The notes: generated from the sequence alone by a model not told the origin. A stretch of 64,000 bases of DNA from Azonexus hydrophilus DSM 23864 (GCF_000429605.1 NZ_KE386925.1:399209-463208), one strand, 5' to 3'; numbered from the stretch's first letter, positions 1-11,898 are shown. Numbers and translations: made by a program.

Positions 1-707
1 TTGGGCGGTGGCGAAGCGACACGGATGTTGAACTTGACGACGCCCTTCTCTTCCGGATAGTTGGCCATCGAGTAGGCGCGGATGACCGGCTCGTCGACCT
101 TGGAAACGAAGCGCCACATGTTGAACTTGTCCCAGTCACCGCGATATTCGGGCTGGATGTCGAAGTCCTTGTAGTTGGCAACGTGCGGCGGGCATTCGAG
201 CTGGACGTAACCGCCGGCCCGGAAGTCGACGTTCTCGCCTTCCGGCAAGCGCAGCGTCAGTTCCTTGATGAAGGTAGCGACGTTCGGGTTGGACTCGACC
301 GTGCATTCCCACTTCTTGACGCCGAACACTTCTTCCGGCACTTCGATCTTCATGTTCTGCTTGACCGGCGTCTGGCAGGACAGGCGCCAGCCGGCCTTGG
401 CATCGCGCTTGGTGAAGTGCGATTCCTCGGTCGGCAGCATCTCGCCGCCGCCTTCGTGGACCTGGCACTTGCACTGCGCACAGGTGCCGCCGCCGCCGCA
501 GGCGGAAGACAGGAAGATGTTGTTGTTGGCCAGCGTCTGCAGCAGCTTGCCGCCCGCTGGTACGGTGATGGTGCGCTCGTGATTGATTTCGATGGTCACG
601 TCGCCACTCGACACCAGCTTGGCGCGGGCGGCGATGATGAACATCGCCAGTGCCAGCACGATGACGGTGAACATGCCGATCGCGAGCAGGATTTCCTGAA
701 TATTCAT
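1..707 (-). CDS. nqrF: Na+-translocating NADH:quinone reductase subunit F (partial, C-terminus outside window)
   Basis: NqrF is the NADH-oxidising subunit of Na+-NQR. It takes hydride onto FAD and passes electrons to a 2Fe-2S cluster. The visible 235 residues start at an ATG at 707 behind a strong AGGAGGGG ribosome site. They show one N-terminal membrane helix (about residues 4-26), then a ferredoxin domain with the cluster motif [12 protein letters not shown] near residues 70-81 and a further Cys in LSCQTP, then the start of the ferredoxin-reductase FAD domain (RAYSMANYP is the FAD-binding RxYS motif). The frame runs off the left edge, so the NADH domain is not seen. It is the last nqr gene in view, 12 bp after nqrE. 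An apbE flavin transferase often follows nqrF in such operons but would lie outside the window. Confidence 0.96.
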   Translation of the reverse strand, partial: MNIQEILLAIGMFTVIVLALAMFIIAARAKLVSSGDVTIEINHERTITVPAGGKLLQTLANNNIFLSSACGGGGTCAQCKCQVHEGGGEMLPTEESHFTKRDAKAGWRLSCQTPVKQNMKIEVPEEVFGVKKWECTVESNPNVATFIKELTLRLPEGENVDFRAGGYVQLECPPHVANYKDFDIQPEYRGDWDKFNMWRFVSKVDEPVIRAYSMANYPEEKGVVKFNIRVASPPP

Positions 708-719
708 CCCTGCCCCTCC

Positions 720-1328
720 TTACAGTTGAACGCCGGAGAAGGACATGAAGCCCAGCGACATCAACCCGATGGTGATGAAGGTGATGCCCAGGCCTTGCAG
801 ACCTTCGGGCACGTCGCTGTACTTCAGTTTCTCGCGGATACCGGCCAGCAGCGCAATCGCCAGCGCCCAGGAGAACCCGGAGCCGAGGCCATAGACGACG
901 CTTTCGCCGAAGTTGTAGTCACGCTCGACCATGAACAGCGAACCGGCCATGATCGCGCAGTTCACCGTGATCAGCGGCAGGAACACGCCGAGCGCGTTGT
1001 ACAGACTGGGCACATACTTGTCGAGCAGCATTTCCAGGATCTGCACGATCGCGGCGATGACCCCGATATACGACAGCAGGCCGAGGAAGGACAGGTCGAC
1101 ATCGGGCATGCCGGCCCAGGCCAGCGCACCGTCACGCAGCAAATAGGCGTAGATCAGGTAGTTGGCCGGAATGGTGATGGTCTGCACGACAACCACGGCG
1201 ACACCGAGACCGATGGCGGTTTCAACCTTCTTCGAGATGGCGATGAAGGTACACATGCCGAGGAAGAAGGCCAGTGCCATGTTCTCGATGAACACGGCGC
1301 GGACGAACAGGCTGAGATAATGTTCCAT
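720..1328 (-). CDS. nqrE: Na+-NQR subunit E
   Basis: A 202-residue, very hydrophobic integral membrane subunit of Na+-NQR, of the RnfA/NqrE family, with about six predicted transmembrane segments. NqrD and NqrE are homologous, inverted proteins that between them hold a membrane-embedded iron centre and line the Na+ path (family knowledge). The sequence begins [21 protein letters not shown] and has [10 protein letters not shown] near the middle, the typical family segment with the conserved Cys. The length matches the family (about 198-202). The ATG at 1328 has an excellent AGGAGG site in front. It sits 1 bp after nqrD and 12 bp before nqrF, so it is co-translated within the operon. Confidence 0.97.
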   Translation of the reverse strand: MEHYLSLFVRAVFIENMALAFFLGMCTFIAISKKVETAIGLGVAVVVVQTITIPANYLIYAYLLRDGALAWAGMPDVDLSFLGLLSYIGVIAAIVQILEMLLDKYVPSLYNALGVFLPLITVNCAIMAGSLFMVERDYNFGESVVYGLGSGFSWALAIALLAGIREKLKYSDVPEGLQGLGITFITIGLMSLGFMSFSGVQL

Positions 1329-1329
1329 A

Positions 1330-1998
1330 TTAATAGGCCTCCTTGTCGACGACCTGATGCGCCATGCGGAACGCCGGCTTCTCGATCTGCTCGCGGCGCC
1401 ACATGCGCAGGCCCCAGATCAGCAGGCCGATCAGGAAGAATGCCGAGGGCGGCAGCAACAGCATGCCGTTCGGCACATACCAGCCACCATCCTTGACCAG
1501 CGGCAGGACTTCGATGCCCATCAGCTTGCCGGCGCCGAACAGCTCGCGCACGATGCCGAGGGAAATCAGCACGGCACTGTAGCCGAGGCCGTTGCCGATG
1601 CCGTCGAGGAAGGAAATCCACGGCGGATTCTGCATGGCGAAGGCTTCGGCACGGCCCATGACGATACAGTTGGTGATGATCAGGCCGACGAACACCGACA
1701 GTTGCTTGGCCAGGCTGTAGGCGAAGGCCTTGAGCACCTGATCGACGACGATGACCAGCGAGGCGATGATGACCATCTGCACGATCATCCGGATCGAACC
1801 CGGAATCTGCGCCCGGATCGACGCGATGAACAGGTTGGAGAACCCGGTCACCAGCGTCAGCGCGATCGACATCACCAATGCCGTCTTGAGGTTGGAGGTC
1901 ACCGCCAGCGCCGAACAGATACCGAGGATCTGCAGACCGATCGGGTTGTTGGCGAAGACGGGGTTAAGCAGTACTTCCTTGGCTGTATGCTTGGACAT
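1330..1998 (-). CDS. nqrD: Na+-NQR subunit D
   Basis: Integral membrane subunit of Na+-NQR, 222 residues from the ATG at 1998, paralogous to NqrE and RnfE. It begins [20 protein letters not shown] and has several hydrophobic helices and the conserved [13 protein letters not shown] segment, whose Cys belongs to the membrane iron site shared with NqrE (family knowledge). An upstream in-frame TTG at 2004 would overlap the nqrC stop. I prefer the ATG at 1998 because a GGGAG ribosome site lies at a suitable distance and the gene then begins 2 bp after the nqrC stop. It is followed by nqrE after 1 bp. Confidence 0.96.
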   Translation of the reverse strand: MSKHTAKEVLLNPVFANNPIGLQILGICSALAVTSNLKTALVMSIALTLVTGFSNLFIASIRAQIPGSIRMIVQMVIIASLVIVVDQVLKAFAYSLAKQLSVFVGLIITNCIVMGRAEAFAMQNPPWISFLDGIGNGLGYSAVLISLGIVRELFGAGKLMGIEVLPLVKDGGWYVPNGMLLLPPSAFFLIGLLIWGLRMWRREQIEKPAFRMAHQVVDKEAY

Positions 1999-2000
1999 GA

Positions 2001-2775
2001 TCAAGCTCCCTGCTGGCGCAGCTTGGCGAGATAGGGACCGAAGCCCTGTTCGCCGAGCCAGAATTGCATCAGACGGTCGACACCGTTGCTGGTCAGCGTG
2101 GCACCGGCCAGCGCATCGACCTGGTGGCCGGCATCCGGGCTGGCCGGATCGACACCGCCCTTGACGATGCGGATGATCGGCTTGCCGCTGTCGTCAAACA
2201 GCGTCTTGCCCGGCCACATGCCCTTCCACTTCGGATTGTCGACTTCGCCGCCGAGACCCGGGGTTTCGGCATGCTGATAGAAGCCGAGACCGACCACGGT
2301 ATTGAGGTCCGGCTTGACGGCGAGGAAGCCGTGCAGCGTGGACCACAGGCCGTAGCCACGGATCGGCAGGATCAGCGATTCGAGCTGACCGTTCTGCTCG
2401 ACCATGTACACCGTCGTGAATTGCTCGCGGCGCTTGATCAAGGCCAGATCCTCGCTGCCCTTGAGAGCGGCGGAGGTTTTCGGGTCCTTGGCGGCCTTGA
2501 GCGGGTCGAAGGTGACCGGATCGAGGCTGTCGTTGTATTCGCCGGTATTGAGGTCGACGACACGGGCCTTGATGCGGCTGTTGAACAGGTCCTTGACTTC
2601 GCGCGACGACAGCTTGTCGCCGCCGATGCCGGCGATGGCGAGGATGCTGCGCTGCTTGTCGAGCAGGCGGTTCTCGATCTGCACCGGCTTCAGCGCGACG
2701 GCCGAGCCGGCGACGAAGACCGAAGCGACCAGACTGACCGCCAGGGCGACGAACAGCGTGCGGCTGGTGGATTCT

Positions 2776-2786
<11 letters not shown>
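2001..2786 (-). CDS. nqrC: Na+-NQR subunit C (covalent FMN subunit)
   Basis: NqrC carries a covalently bound FMN in the electron path from NqrF to NqrB. The 261-residue protein has one N-terminal membrane anchor (about residues 10-32) followed by a periplasmic FMN-binding domain. The flavinylation motif appears near the C-terminus as [13 protein letters not shown], where the Thr of GAT is the phosphoester attachment site added by ApbE. The residue before GAT is Ala, where Ser is usual. The start codon lies inside nqrB (11 bp overlap), which suggests translational coupling. Length fits the family (about 255-265). Confidence 0.97.
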
Positions 2787-5659
<2,873 letters not shown>

Positions 5660-6286
5660 TCATGCCACCGGTTTACGCGCCACGAGATCAATCAGCGCAG
5701 ATTTACCTGCGTGTCCACACCCTTCGGCGATCACATCTTCGTGCTCACGCAATGTCTCGATTTCCCAGCCGGAAAATACCGCTTCCAGCATGGACCGGGT
5801 ATATAGATTCTCCAGCGCGGAAGGACCACCCGTACGGTATTCGAGTTGTTTCGGGGTGTAGCCGTGCAAGAACAAGCGACCGCCAGGTCTGACCGCCCCC
5901 TGCATACCGGCAAACAGGCGCGCCCTATCGTCCGGCCCAACGAACTGGATGAAGATGCCAACCACGGCATCGTAAGCCTCCTGCGGCCAGGCCCAGTCCA
6001 GGATGTCCGCCTGGACAAATTCGACGACGACCTGTTTGGCACGAGCCAGCTTTCTCGCCTTTTCCAGCGCAACAGGCGAAATCTCAGTGGCCGTGACCTC
6101 ACACCCCTGCTCTGTCAGCCAGACCGCATTGCGTCCTTCACCATCGGCCACCGAAAGCACTCTCATCCCGGCGCTGAAACGTTCGGCCTGCCCGGCCAGG
6201 AAAGAATTCGGCGCCGTACCGAACAGATACTCGTCGCCAACATCGCGATAGCGTGCCGACCAGAAGGTTTCGTGTCCGGAACTCAC
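5660..6286 (-). CDS. Class I SAM-dependent methyltransferase, substrate unknown
   Basis: A 208-residue class I methyltransferase. The SAM-binding motif I is VLSVADGEGRNAVWLTEQG (residues about 43-61), motif II has an acidic end (VTATEIS), and post-motifs QADILDW and GIFIQF follow. It resembles the TehB/thiopurine-methyltransferase-like small-molecule group in size and motif spacing, but the substrate cannot be named. It begins with GTG at 6286, overlapping the thrC stop by 4 bp (GTGA), so it is very likely translated from the same mRNA as thrC. Nothing in the pathway around it explains a methyl transfer. The product ends without any added domain. Confidence 0.85.
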   Translation of the reverse strand: MSSGHETFWSARYRDVGDEYLFGTAPNSFLAGQAERFSAGMRVLSVADGEGRNAVWLTEQGCEVTATEISPVALEKARKLARAKQVVVEFVQADILDWAWPQEAYDAVVGIFIQFVGPDDRARLFAGMQGAVRPGGRLFLHGYTPKQLEYRTGGPSALENLYTRSMLEAVFSGWEIETLREHEDVIAEGCGHAGKSALIDLVARKPVA

Positions 6287-7710
6287 ACGCGCTCGACCAC
6301 GAAGCGCTTGATCGCCTCGACGTCCGGATCCATGACCACAACGTGTTGTTCGAGATTTTCGATACCGGCCAGTTCGGCTGGGCGAACCGGTTCGGCGCCC
6401 AGCGCTTCACGGATGGTTTCCTCGAACTTCGCCGGCTGCGCGGTTTCCAGCACGATCATCGGCACGCCCGGCTGACGTTTTTCCAGCGCGACCTTGAGTC
6501 CGTCGGCGGTATGCGTGTCGAGCATGACCTGATAACGGCCCTGGGCAAAACGGATGGTGTTGATGCGATCGGTGTGCGAGCTGCGCCCGGAAACAAAACC
6601 GAATTTCGGCAGATCCTTCCAATAAACCGTAGTGCTCAGATCGAAGGCCTTGCCCTGATCGACCCTGGACCACAGGTCGCGGATCACCACCGGGTCGCGG
6701 CCGACCAGATCGAACACGAAACGCTCGAAGTTCGAGGCCTTGGAGATATCCATCGACGGGCTGGACGTCACGCTGGTTTCCGCCGAGGTCCGCGGGCGGT
6801 AGATGCCGGTGCGGAAAAACTCGTCGAGCACATCGTTTTCGTTGGTCGCCAGCACCAGTTGCTTGATCGGCAAGCCCATCATGCGGGCGATGTGACCGGC
6901 GCAGATGTTGCCGAAGTTGCCCGACGGCACGCAGAACGAGACCTGCTCATCGTTCGTTTGGGTCGCCAGGAAATAGCCCTGGAAGTAATAGACGATCTGC
7001 GCCGCGACGCGTGCCCAGTTGATCGAATTGACGGCGCCGATCTTGTACTGCTTCTTGAACGCTGCGTCGTTGGAAACCGCCTTGACGATGTCCTGGGCGT
7101 CGTCGAACATGCCGCGCACGGCGATGTTGAAGATGTTGGCATCGGTCAGCGAATACATCTGGGCGCGCTGGAAAGCACTCATCTTGCCGTCCGGCGACAG
7201 CATGAAGACCTTGACGTTGTGCTTGCCACGCATCGCGTATTCGGCGGCCGAACCGGTGTCGCCGGAAGTGGCGCCAAGGATGTTGATCGACTCGCCGCGC
7301 TTGTCCAGTACATACTCGAACAGATTGCCGAGCAACTGCATCGCCATGTCCTTGAAGGCCAGCGTCGGACCGTTCGACAGCTCCTGCGTGTATAGCCCAT
7401 CTTCCAGCTTGGTCAGCGGGGTGATCTGGCTAGCGTCGCCACCGTTACGGGTGAAGCGATAGACATCGGCGGTATAGGTTTTGGCGACGATGGCCTTGAG
7501 GTCGTCAGCCGGAATATCGGTGATGAACTTCGACAGGATTTCGTAAGCCAGATCGGCGTAGGAAAGCTGGCGCCAGACATCGAGGTCGGCGCGGCTGACT
7601 TGCGGGTAGGATTCCGGCAGATACAGGCCACCGTCCGGCGCCAGACCACCGAGAAGGATGTCGCAGAAGGCCTGAGGGGCGGACTGCCCGCGAGTCGAGA
7701 TGTAGCGCAT
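6283..7710 (-). CDS. thrC: Threonine synthase
   Basis: PLP-dependent enzyme that converts O-phospho-L-homoserine to L-threonine, the last step of threonine synthesis. The 475-residue product starts MRYISTRGQSAPQAFCDILLGGLAPDGG, typical for the long (type II, E. coli/yeast-like) threonine synthases. The PLP lysine is in LAFKDMAMQLLGNLFEY near residue 110, and the phosphate-binding GATSGDTGSAAEYA and NSINWARV segments are present. It lies with alaA and hom on the minus strand but is separated from hom by the DUF2249/membrane-protein pair, 33 bp after the latter. The downstream methyltransferase overlaps it by 4 bp. Confidence 0.97.
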   Translation of the reverse strand: MRYISTRGQSAPQAFCDILLGGLAPDGGLYLPESYPQVSRADLDVWRQLSYADLAYEILSKFITDIPADDLKAIVAKTYTADVYRFTRNGGDASQITPLTKLEDGLYTQELSNGPTLAFKDMAMQLLGNLFEYVLDKRGESINILGATSGDTGSAAEYAMRGKHNVKVFMLSPDGKMSAFQRAQMYSLTDANIFNIAVRGMFDDAQDIVKAVSNDAAFKKQYKIGAVNSINWARVAAQIVYYFQGYFLATQTNDEQVSFCVPSGNFGNICAGHIARMMGLPIKQLVLATNENDVLDEFFRTGIYRPRTSAETSVTSSPSMDISKASNFERFVFDLVGRDPVVIRDLWSRVDQGKAFDLSTTVYWKDLPKFGFVSGRSSHTDRINTIRFAQGRYQVMLDTHTADGLKVALEKRQPGVPMIVLETAQPAKFEETIREALGAEPVRPAELAGIENLEQHVVVMDPDVEAIKRFVVERV

Positions 7711-7743
7711 GGTGAAACCCTGGAAAGCGGAAAAACGATGATT

Positions 7744-8868
7744 TTAACGCGTCGACTGCCGGATTCGCACGGTCTGCAGCACGGAAACAATAAACAGCAG
7801 CAAGCCGAGCATGGCCAAGATCATGCCGGGCAATACAAAACCGCCCAGAAACGCAGCACCAGCCAGCAGGAAAAAGCCTGCCCGCAGCGCCCCACGGGCG
7901 ACCAGGCGGCTGCGCATCGCGTCGCGCTCCGGGGATTGCCGCCCCGGCCAGCGCCACACCGGCAGCAACTGGCTCAAGGCACCGGTCACCAGCGGCAGCA
8001 GGAACGCTGCCACCCAGGCCCACAGCCCGGGCATGGCCGGCATCGCCCCGCCGCCATGCAACACACCGGCGAGCAAACCCAACATCCAGCCGAGCACGGC
8101 GGCAATGAGCGATACCGCCGCACCATCGCCAGGAAGTCGCGGCCATCCGAAGCATTGCAACCAGCGCACCAGCAGCAGGCCGGCCAAGACCAGCAGCACC
8201 GACGCCCCGACGGCCGCCAGCGACCAATGAACGGCAATGCCCAGAACCAGCGTCAGCACGGCCAGCAGCATGGGCCATAGGTAACGCTGCAGCCATTGTG
8301 CTGCCCCCGGGTCACCTCGGCCAAGCACGGTCGGCAGAAGAACCGGCAGCGTACCGAATGCGGCCAGGCCGACCAGGCCCAGCGTATTCAGGTGCAGATG
8401 CAGCAGGCGCCAGATTTGCCAATGCGCCGGCCACAGCGCCATCGCGAGGATGGCCACTAGCGCCAGCATCAGTACAGCAAGTGCTGCCGCATACCATCGC
8501 CAGCCCGGATGCGGCCGCCCCAACGCGGCACGTGCCCGACGCACGATCCAGTAGAGCAAGCCGCCGGCCAGTGCCAGATCGATGGCGGCTGCCAGTTGCA
8601 GCAGCTCGTAGGGGAATATGCCCTGCAATGCAAGCACCAGCAGGACCCCAGCCAACTGGGCAAACACCGGCAAACACCGGATGATTGCCGGCGCATCGCC
8701 GGTTCGCGTGAGCACGGGCACGAAGTGCGTCATTGCCGCAAAAATCAGCGGCACGATGCCGACGGCAAACACCAGATGCGCCACCGCTGCCGGCGTGCCG
8801 ACCCCGACCGCCGCCAGCGAAGCGGCTGTGAGCACGGCCAGTAGCGTCAGGGCAGCGGTTATCAGCAA
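7744..8868 (-). CDS. Multi-pass membrane protein resembling NnrS / haem-copper oxidase-like proteins
   Basis: A 374-residue, extremely hydrophobic protein with about 12 predicted transmembrane helices and short loops. A His-rich motif near residues 156-180 (HLHLNTLGLVGLAAFGTLPVLLP) and another His in MTHFVP recall the NnrS family and haem-copper-oxidase subunit-I-like proteins tied to nitric oxide and denitrification; I infer this from pattern only. The only usable start is a TTG at 8868, 1 bp after the DUF2249 stop, with an in-frame stop at 8881-8883 just upstream. Translation therefore probably depends on the DUF2249 gene. DUF2249 proteins often travel with denitrification or haem genes, which supports a role in NO or metal/haem handling under low oxygen. 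Confidence 0.7.
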   Translation of the reverse strand: MLITAALTLLAVLTAASLAAVGVGTPAAVAHLVFAVGIVPLIFAAMTHFVPVLTRTGDAPAIIRCLPVFAQLAGVLLVLALQGIFPYELLQLAAAIDLALAGGLLYWIVRRARAALGRPHPGWRWYAAALAVLMLALVAILAMALWPAHWQIWRLLHLHLNTLGLVGLAAFGTLPVLLPTVLGRGDPGAAQWLQRYLWPMLLAVLTLVLGIAVHWSLAAVGASVLLVLAGLLLVRWLQCFGWPRLPGDGAAVSLIAAVLGWMLGLLAGVLHGGGAMPAMPGLWAWVAAFLLPLVTGALSQLLPVWRWPGRQSPERDAMRSRLVARGALRAGFFLLAGAAFLGGFVLPGMILAMLGLLLFIVSVLQTVRIRQSTR

Positions 8869-8869
8869 A

Positions 8870-9142
8870 TCAGCCGCCGATCACCTTGAAGTCGATGACG
8901 ATGGCGCCCGGTTCGCGCTGCACGTACTCGATCGACACCTGGTTACCATAGCGCTGCTGCATCTGGGCAAGCAGCGGCAAGGGGTCGTGGTCGTTGCAGA
9001 AACGCATGGTTTCGCCCGGCATCAGCGACTCGAGCGCGCCGAAGATGGCGGCATGACGAAAACGCTTGGCAACACCACGGGCGTCGAAGGGATAAAGCGC
9101 CTCGGCGGTGGGACGGTCGCAGGCATGGATGGCGTGAGTCAT
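8870..9142 (-). CDS. DUF2249 domain protein
   Basis: A 90-residue protein with the DUF2249 pattern: a YPFDARGVAKRFRHAAIFGALESL segment followed by the family signature NDHDPLPLLAQMQQRYG and a C-terminal strand. I chose the ATG at 9142 because AAGGAAA lies at the right distance; an upstream in-frame start at 9178 would add an unlikely 12-residue extension. DUF2249 folds like the SirA/TusA group, and members are frequent near nitrite/NO-metabolism genes; the biochemical role is unknown. The next gene starts 1 bp after its stop. A candidate FNR-type promoter lies 45-86 bp upstream. Confidence 0.85.
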   Translation of the reverse strand: MTHAIHACDRPTAEALYPFDARGVAKRFRHAAIFGALESLMPGETMRFCNDHDPLPLLAQMQQRYGNQVSIEYVQREPGAIVIDFKVIGG

Positions 9143-9186
9143 GGGGATTTCCTTGTAAGAAGCTGCCGCAAGCAGCAAGAGCCCTG

Positions 9187-9228
9187 ATTCTGCCGACCCC
9201 GGCCGGTCGTTTCCTTGATCTGCATCGC
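9187..9228 (-). promoter_or_regulatory. Candidate FNR/DNR-type anaerobic promoter for the DUF2249-membrane protein pair
   Basis: On the plus strand 9215-9228 reads TTGAT-CTGC-ATCGC, matching 8 of 10 positions of the FNR/DNR box TTGAT-N4-ATCAA. On the minus strand a -10-like CAGAAT lies at 9192-9187, with its centre 32 bp from the box centre, the spacing of class II CRP/FNR promoters (box at -41.5). The predicted transcript would start near 9180, about 38 bases before the DUF2249 ATG. Regulation by FNR or an NO-sensing relative is an inference. Confidence 0.45.
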
Positions 9229-9238
9229 CCTGAACAAC

Positions 9239-9260
9239 AAAGGGGGCCGCAGCCCCCTTT
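9239..9260 (-). terminator. Rho-independent terminator after hom
   Basis: A perfect stem AAAGGGGGC / GCCCCCTTT with a 4-base loop lies 23 bp past the hom stop and is followed by a T-rich stretch on the minus strand (TTTGTTGTT). It should end the alaA-hom transcript before the DUF2249 gene. Confidence 0.75.
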
Positions 9261-9282
9261 CTCCATGCACAGACCGGCAGAT

Positions 9283-10593
9283 TTACTGCAGTTCTTCCAG
9301 ACGGATACGCTTGACCTGGCCCTTGACCGCAGCCAGTCCCTCGACCTTGGCGATCGCGGCGAGTGCGGCGCTTTCGCTGCAGACGTGGGTGAGGATGATG
9401 ATGTCGGTCTCACCCTCGCCCTCTTCCGGCTCGCGCTGCAGCATGGCGTCAATCGAGATGCCCTGGTCGGCGAGGATGCGGGTGACGTCGGCGAGCACAC
9501 CAGCCTTGTCCTCGACGCGCAGGCGCAGGTAGTTGCCGGTCTCGATCTCGCTCATCGGCAGGATCGGCAGATTGGACATCGCGTTGGGCTGGAAGGCCAG
9601 GTGCGGCACGCGGTGTTCCGGGTCGGCGGTGGCCAGACGGGTGACGTCGACCAGGTCGGCGATCACTGCCGAGGCGGTCGGCTCGGCGCCGGCGCCCTTG
9701 CCGTAGTAGAGCGTGGTGCCGACGGCGTCGCCCTTGACGACGACAGCGTTCATCGCGCCCTCGACGTTGGCGATCAGGCGCTTGGCCGGGATCAGCGTCG
9801 GATGCACGCGCAACTCGACACCGTTTTCACGGCGCTTGGCGATGCCGAGCAGCTTGATGCGGTAGCCGAGCTGTTCGGCGTACTTGATGTCGGAGGCTTC
9901 GAGCTTGGTGATGCCTTCGACGTAAGCCTTGTCGAACTGGACCGGGATGCCGTAGGCGATCGAGGCGATCAGCGTCGCCTTGTGGGCGGCGTCGACACCT
10001 TCGATATCGAAGGTCGGATCGGCCTCGGCATAACCCAGGCGCTGCGCCTCGGCGAGCACGTCGGCAAAGGGCAGGCCCTTGTCGCGCATCTCGGAGAGGA
10101 TGAAGTTGGTGGTACCGTTGATGATGCCGGCCGCCCATTCGATGCGGTTGGCGGTCAGGCCTTCGCGCAGCGCCTTGATGATCGGGATGCCGCCGGCGAC
10201 GGCCGCTTCGAAGGCGACCATGACGCCTTTCTGCTGGGCGGCGGTGAAGATCTCGGTGCCATGCACGGCGAGCAGCGCCTTGTTGGCGGTAACGACGTGC
10301 TTGCCGTTGGCGATCGCCTGCATCACCAGATCCTTGGCGACACCGTAGCCGCCGATCAGTTCGACGATGATGTCGATTTCCGGGTCATTGACCAGGGCAA
10401 AGGCGTCGGCCGTGACGCGGGCGCTGCCGCCGGTGATCTGCTGGGCGAGTTCCACATTCCTGTCGGCCACGGCGGTAATGCAAATCGGGCGGCCGGCGCG
10501 GCGGGTAATTTCTTCCGCGTTACGGTTGAGAACGGTCCAGGTGCCACCGCCGACGGTGCCGATGCCGATTAGGCCTACATTGATGGGTTTCAT
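9283..10593 (-). CDS. hom: Homoserine dehydrogenase
   Basis: NAD(P)H-dependent reduction of aspartate semialdehyde to homoserine, the branch point to threonine and methionine. The 436-residue product has the N-terminal nucleotide-binding motif VGLIGIGTVGGGTW, the catalytic core with ANKALLAVHG and GIINGTTNFILSEM, and a C-terminal ACT domain (about residues 350-430, YLRLRVEDKAGVLADVTRIL) of the kind that gives threonine feedback control. It is the monofunctional form without an aspartokinase domain; the separate lysC is at 27941-29161. It lies 3 bp after alaA and is followed by a strong terminator. Confidence 0.97.
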   Translation of the reverse strand: MKPINVGLIGIGTVGGGTWTVLNRNAEEITRRAGRPICITAVADRNVELAQQITGGSARVTADAFALVNDPEIDIIVELIGGYGVAKDLVMQAIANGKHVVTANKALLAVHGTEIFTAAQQKGVMVAFEAAVAGGIPIIKALREGLTANRIEWAAGIINGTTNFILSEMRDKGLPFADVLAEAQRLGYAEADPTFDIEGVDAAHKATLIASIAYGIPVQFDKAYVEGITKLEASDIKYAEQLGYRIKLLGIAKRRENGVELRVHPTLIPAKRLIANVEGAMNAVVVKGDAVGTTLYYGKGAGAEPTASAVIADLVDVTRLATADPEHRVPHLAFQPNAMSNLPILPMSEIETGNYLRLRVEDKAGVLADVTRILADQGISIDAMLQREPEEGEGETDIIILTHVCSESAALAAIAKVEGLAAVKGQVKRIRLEELQ

Positions 10594-10596
10594 AGC

Positions 10597-11844
10597 TCAG
10601 TCTTTGTTGATGAGATGGTTGGTGTTGTGACGTTTGCGATAGTTTTCGAGGAAGCGGGCAACGCGGCCGACGGCCTCGCGCAGATCGTCCTCGTGCGGCA
10701 GGAAGACCAGCCGGAAGTGGTCGGGCTGCGGCCAGTTGAAGCCGGTCCCCTGGACCAGCAGGACCTTTTCTTCCTGCAGCAGTTCGGCGATGAATTGCTG
10801 GTCGTTCTTGATCGGATAGATCTTGGGATCAAGCCTGGGGAACATGTACAGCGCCGCCTTGGGCTTGACGCAGGAGACACCGGGAATCGCGGTGATCAGT
10901 TCGTGTGCGAGATCGCGCTGGCGACGCAGGCGACCGCCGTCGCGCACCAGATCGTCGATGCTCTGATAACCGCCCAGTGCGGTCTGGATGCCGTGCTGGC
11001 CGGGCGCGTTGGCGCACAGGCGCATCGAGGCCAGCATGTCGAGGCCCTCGATATAGTCCTTGGCATGACGCTTGTCGCCGGAAACGACCATCCAGCCAGC
11101 ACGGTAGCCGCAGGAACGGTAGTTTTTCGACAGGCCGTTGAAGGTGATGGTCAGCACGTCTTCCGACAGGGCCGCGATCGAGGTATGGGTGACGCCGTCG
11201 TACAGTACCTTGTCGTACACCTCGTCGGCGTAGATGATCAGGTGGTGCTGGCGGGCGATCTCGATGATCTCGTGCAGCAGGTCATCCGGATACAGCGCGC
11301 CGGTCGGGTTGTTCGGGTTGATGATGACGATCGCCCGCGTGTTCTTGTTGATCTTGCTGCGGATATCGTCGAGGTCGGGCAGCCAGCCCTTTTCCTCGTC
11401 GCACAGGTAATGCACGGGCTTGCCGCCGGACAGGCTGACCGCCGCCGTCCACAACGGATAGTCGGGGGCCGGCACGAGCACTTCGTCGCCGGCGTCGAGC
11501 AAGGCATTCATCGCCATCACGATCAGTTCGGATACGCCGTTGCCGACGTAGATGTCCTCCAGCGTCACCCCCTTGATGTGCTTCTGCTGGGTGTAATGCA
11601 TGATCGCCTTGCGCGCCGCGAAGATGCCCTTCGAATCCGTGTAGCCGGCCGCGTTGGGCAGGTTGCGGATCATGTCCTGCTGGATTTCTTCGGGCGAATC
11701 GAAACCGAACGAGGCCAGGTTGCCGATGTTCAGCTTGATGATCTTGTGGCCTTCTTCTTCCATCTGCTTGGCCATCTGCAACACAGGGCCGCGGATGTCG
11801 TAGCAGACGTTGGCAAGTTTGGCGGATTTCTTGACGTGCTTCAT
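10597..11844 (-). CDS. alaA: Alanine-type aminotransferase (AlaA-like)
   Basis: A 415-residue fold-type I PLP aminotransferase. The family landmarks are NPNNPTGALY (PLP/substrate loop), YADEVYDKVLYDG (Asp that contacts the PLP ring nitrogen), and FNGLSKNYRSCGYRAGW, where Lys of SKNY is the Schiff-base lysine. The N-terminus (KKSAKLANVCYDIRGPVLQMAKQMEEEGHKI is split by PLP-fold helices) fits E. coli AlaA, a glutamate-pyruvate transaminase. It precedes hom by 3 bp, an order common in betaproteobacteria, where such genes are also annotated simply as class I/II aminotransferase. The exact amino donor and acceptor are inferred. Confidence 0.9.
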   Translation of the reverse strand: MKHVKKSAKLANVCYDIRGPVLQMAKQMEEEGHKIIKLNIGNLASFGFDSPEEIQQDMIRNLPNAAGYTDSKGIFAARKAIMHYTQQKHIKGVTLEDIYVGNGVSELIVMAMNALLDAGDEVLVPAPDYPLWTAAVSLSGGKPVHYLCDEEKGWLPDLDDIRSKINKNTRAIVIINPNNPTGALYPDDLLHEIIEIARQHHLIIYADEVYDKVLYDGVTHTSIAALSEDVLTITFNGLSKNYRSCGYRAGWMVVSGDKRHAKDYIEGLDMLASMRLCANAPGQHGIQTALGGYQSIDDLVRDGGRLRRQRDLAHELITAIPGVSCVKPKAALYMFPRLDPKIYPIKNDQQFIAELLQEEKVLLVQGTGFNWPQPDHFRLVFLPHEDDLREAVGRVARFLENYRKRHNTNHLINKD

Positions 11845-11857
11845 GAAATTGTCCGGA

Positions 11858-11885
11858 TTGGCGAGGTTTGGGCCAAAGGTATAAT
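11858..11885 (+). promoter_or_regulatory. Promoter candidate for the Mth938-domain gene
   Basis: TTGGCG (11858-11863), a 16 bp gap and a perfect TATAAT (11880-11885). Transcription would start near 11892, leaving only about 7 bases before the ATG at 11899 and no ribosome site, so the mRNA could be almost leaderless. Confidence 0.6.
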
Positions 11886-11898
11886 CCTACTATTACGA

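Noticed and set aside
183-1496. A 437-codon plus-strand frame
   Set aside because: Antisense to nqrF, nqrE and nqrD, which are certain genes.
9265-10572. A 435-codon plus-strand frame
   Set aside because: Antisense to hom; Asp/Gly/Val/Gln-biased composition typical of shadows.
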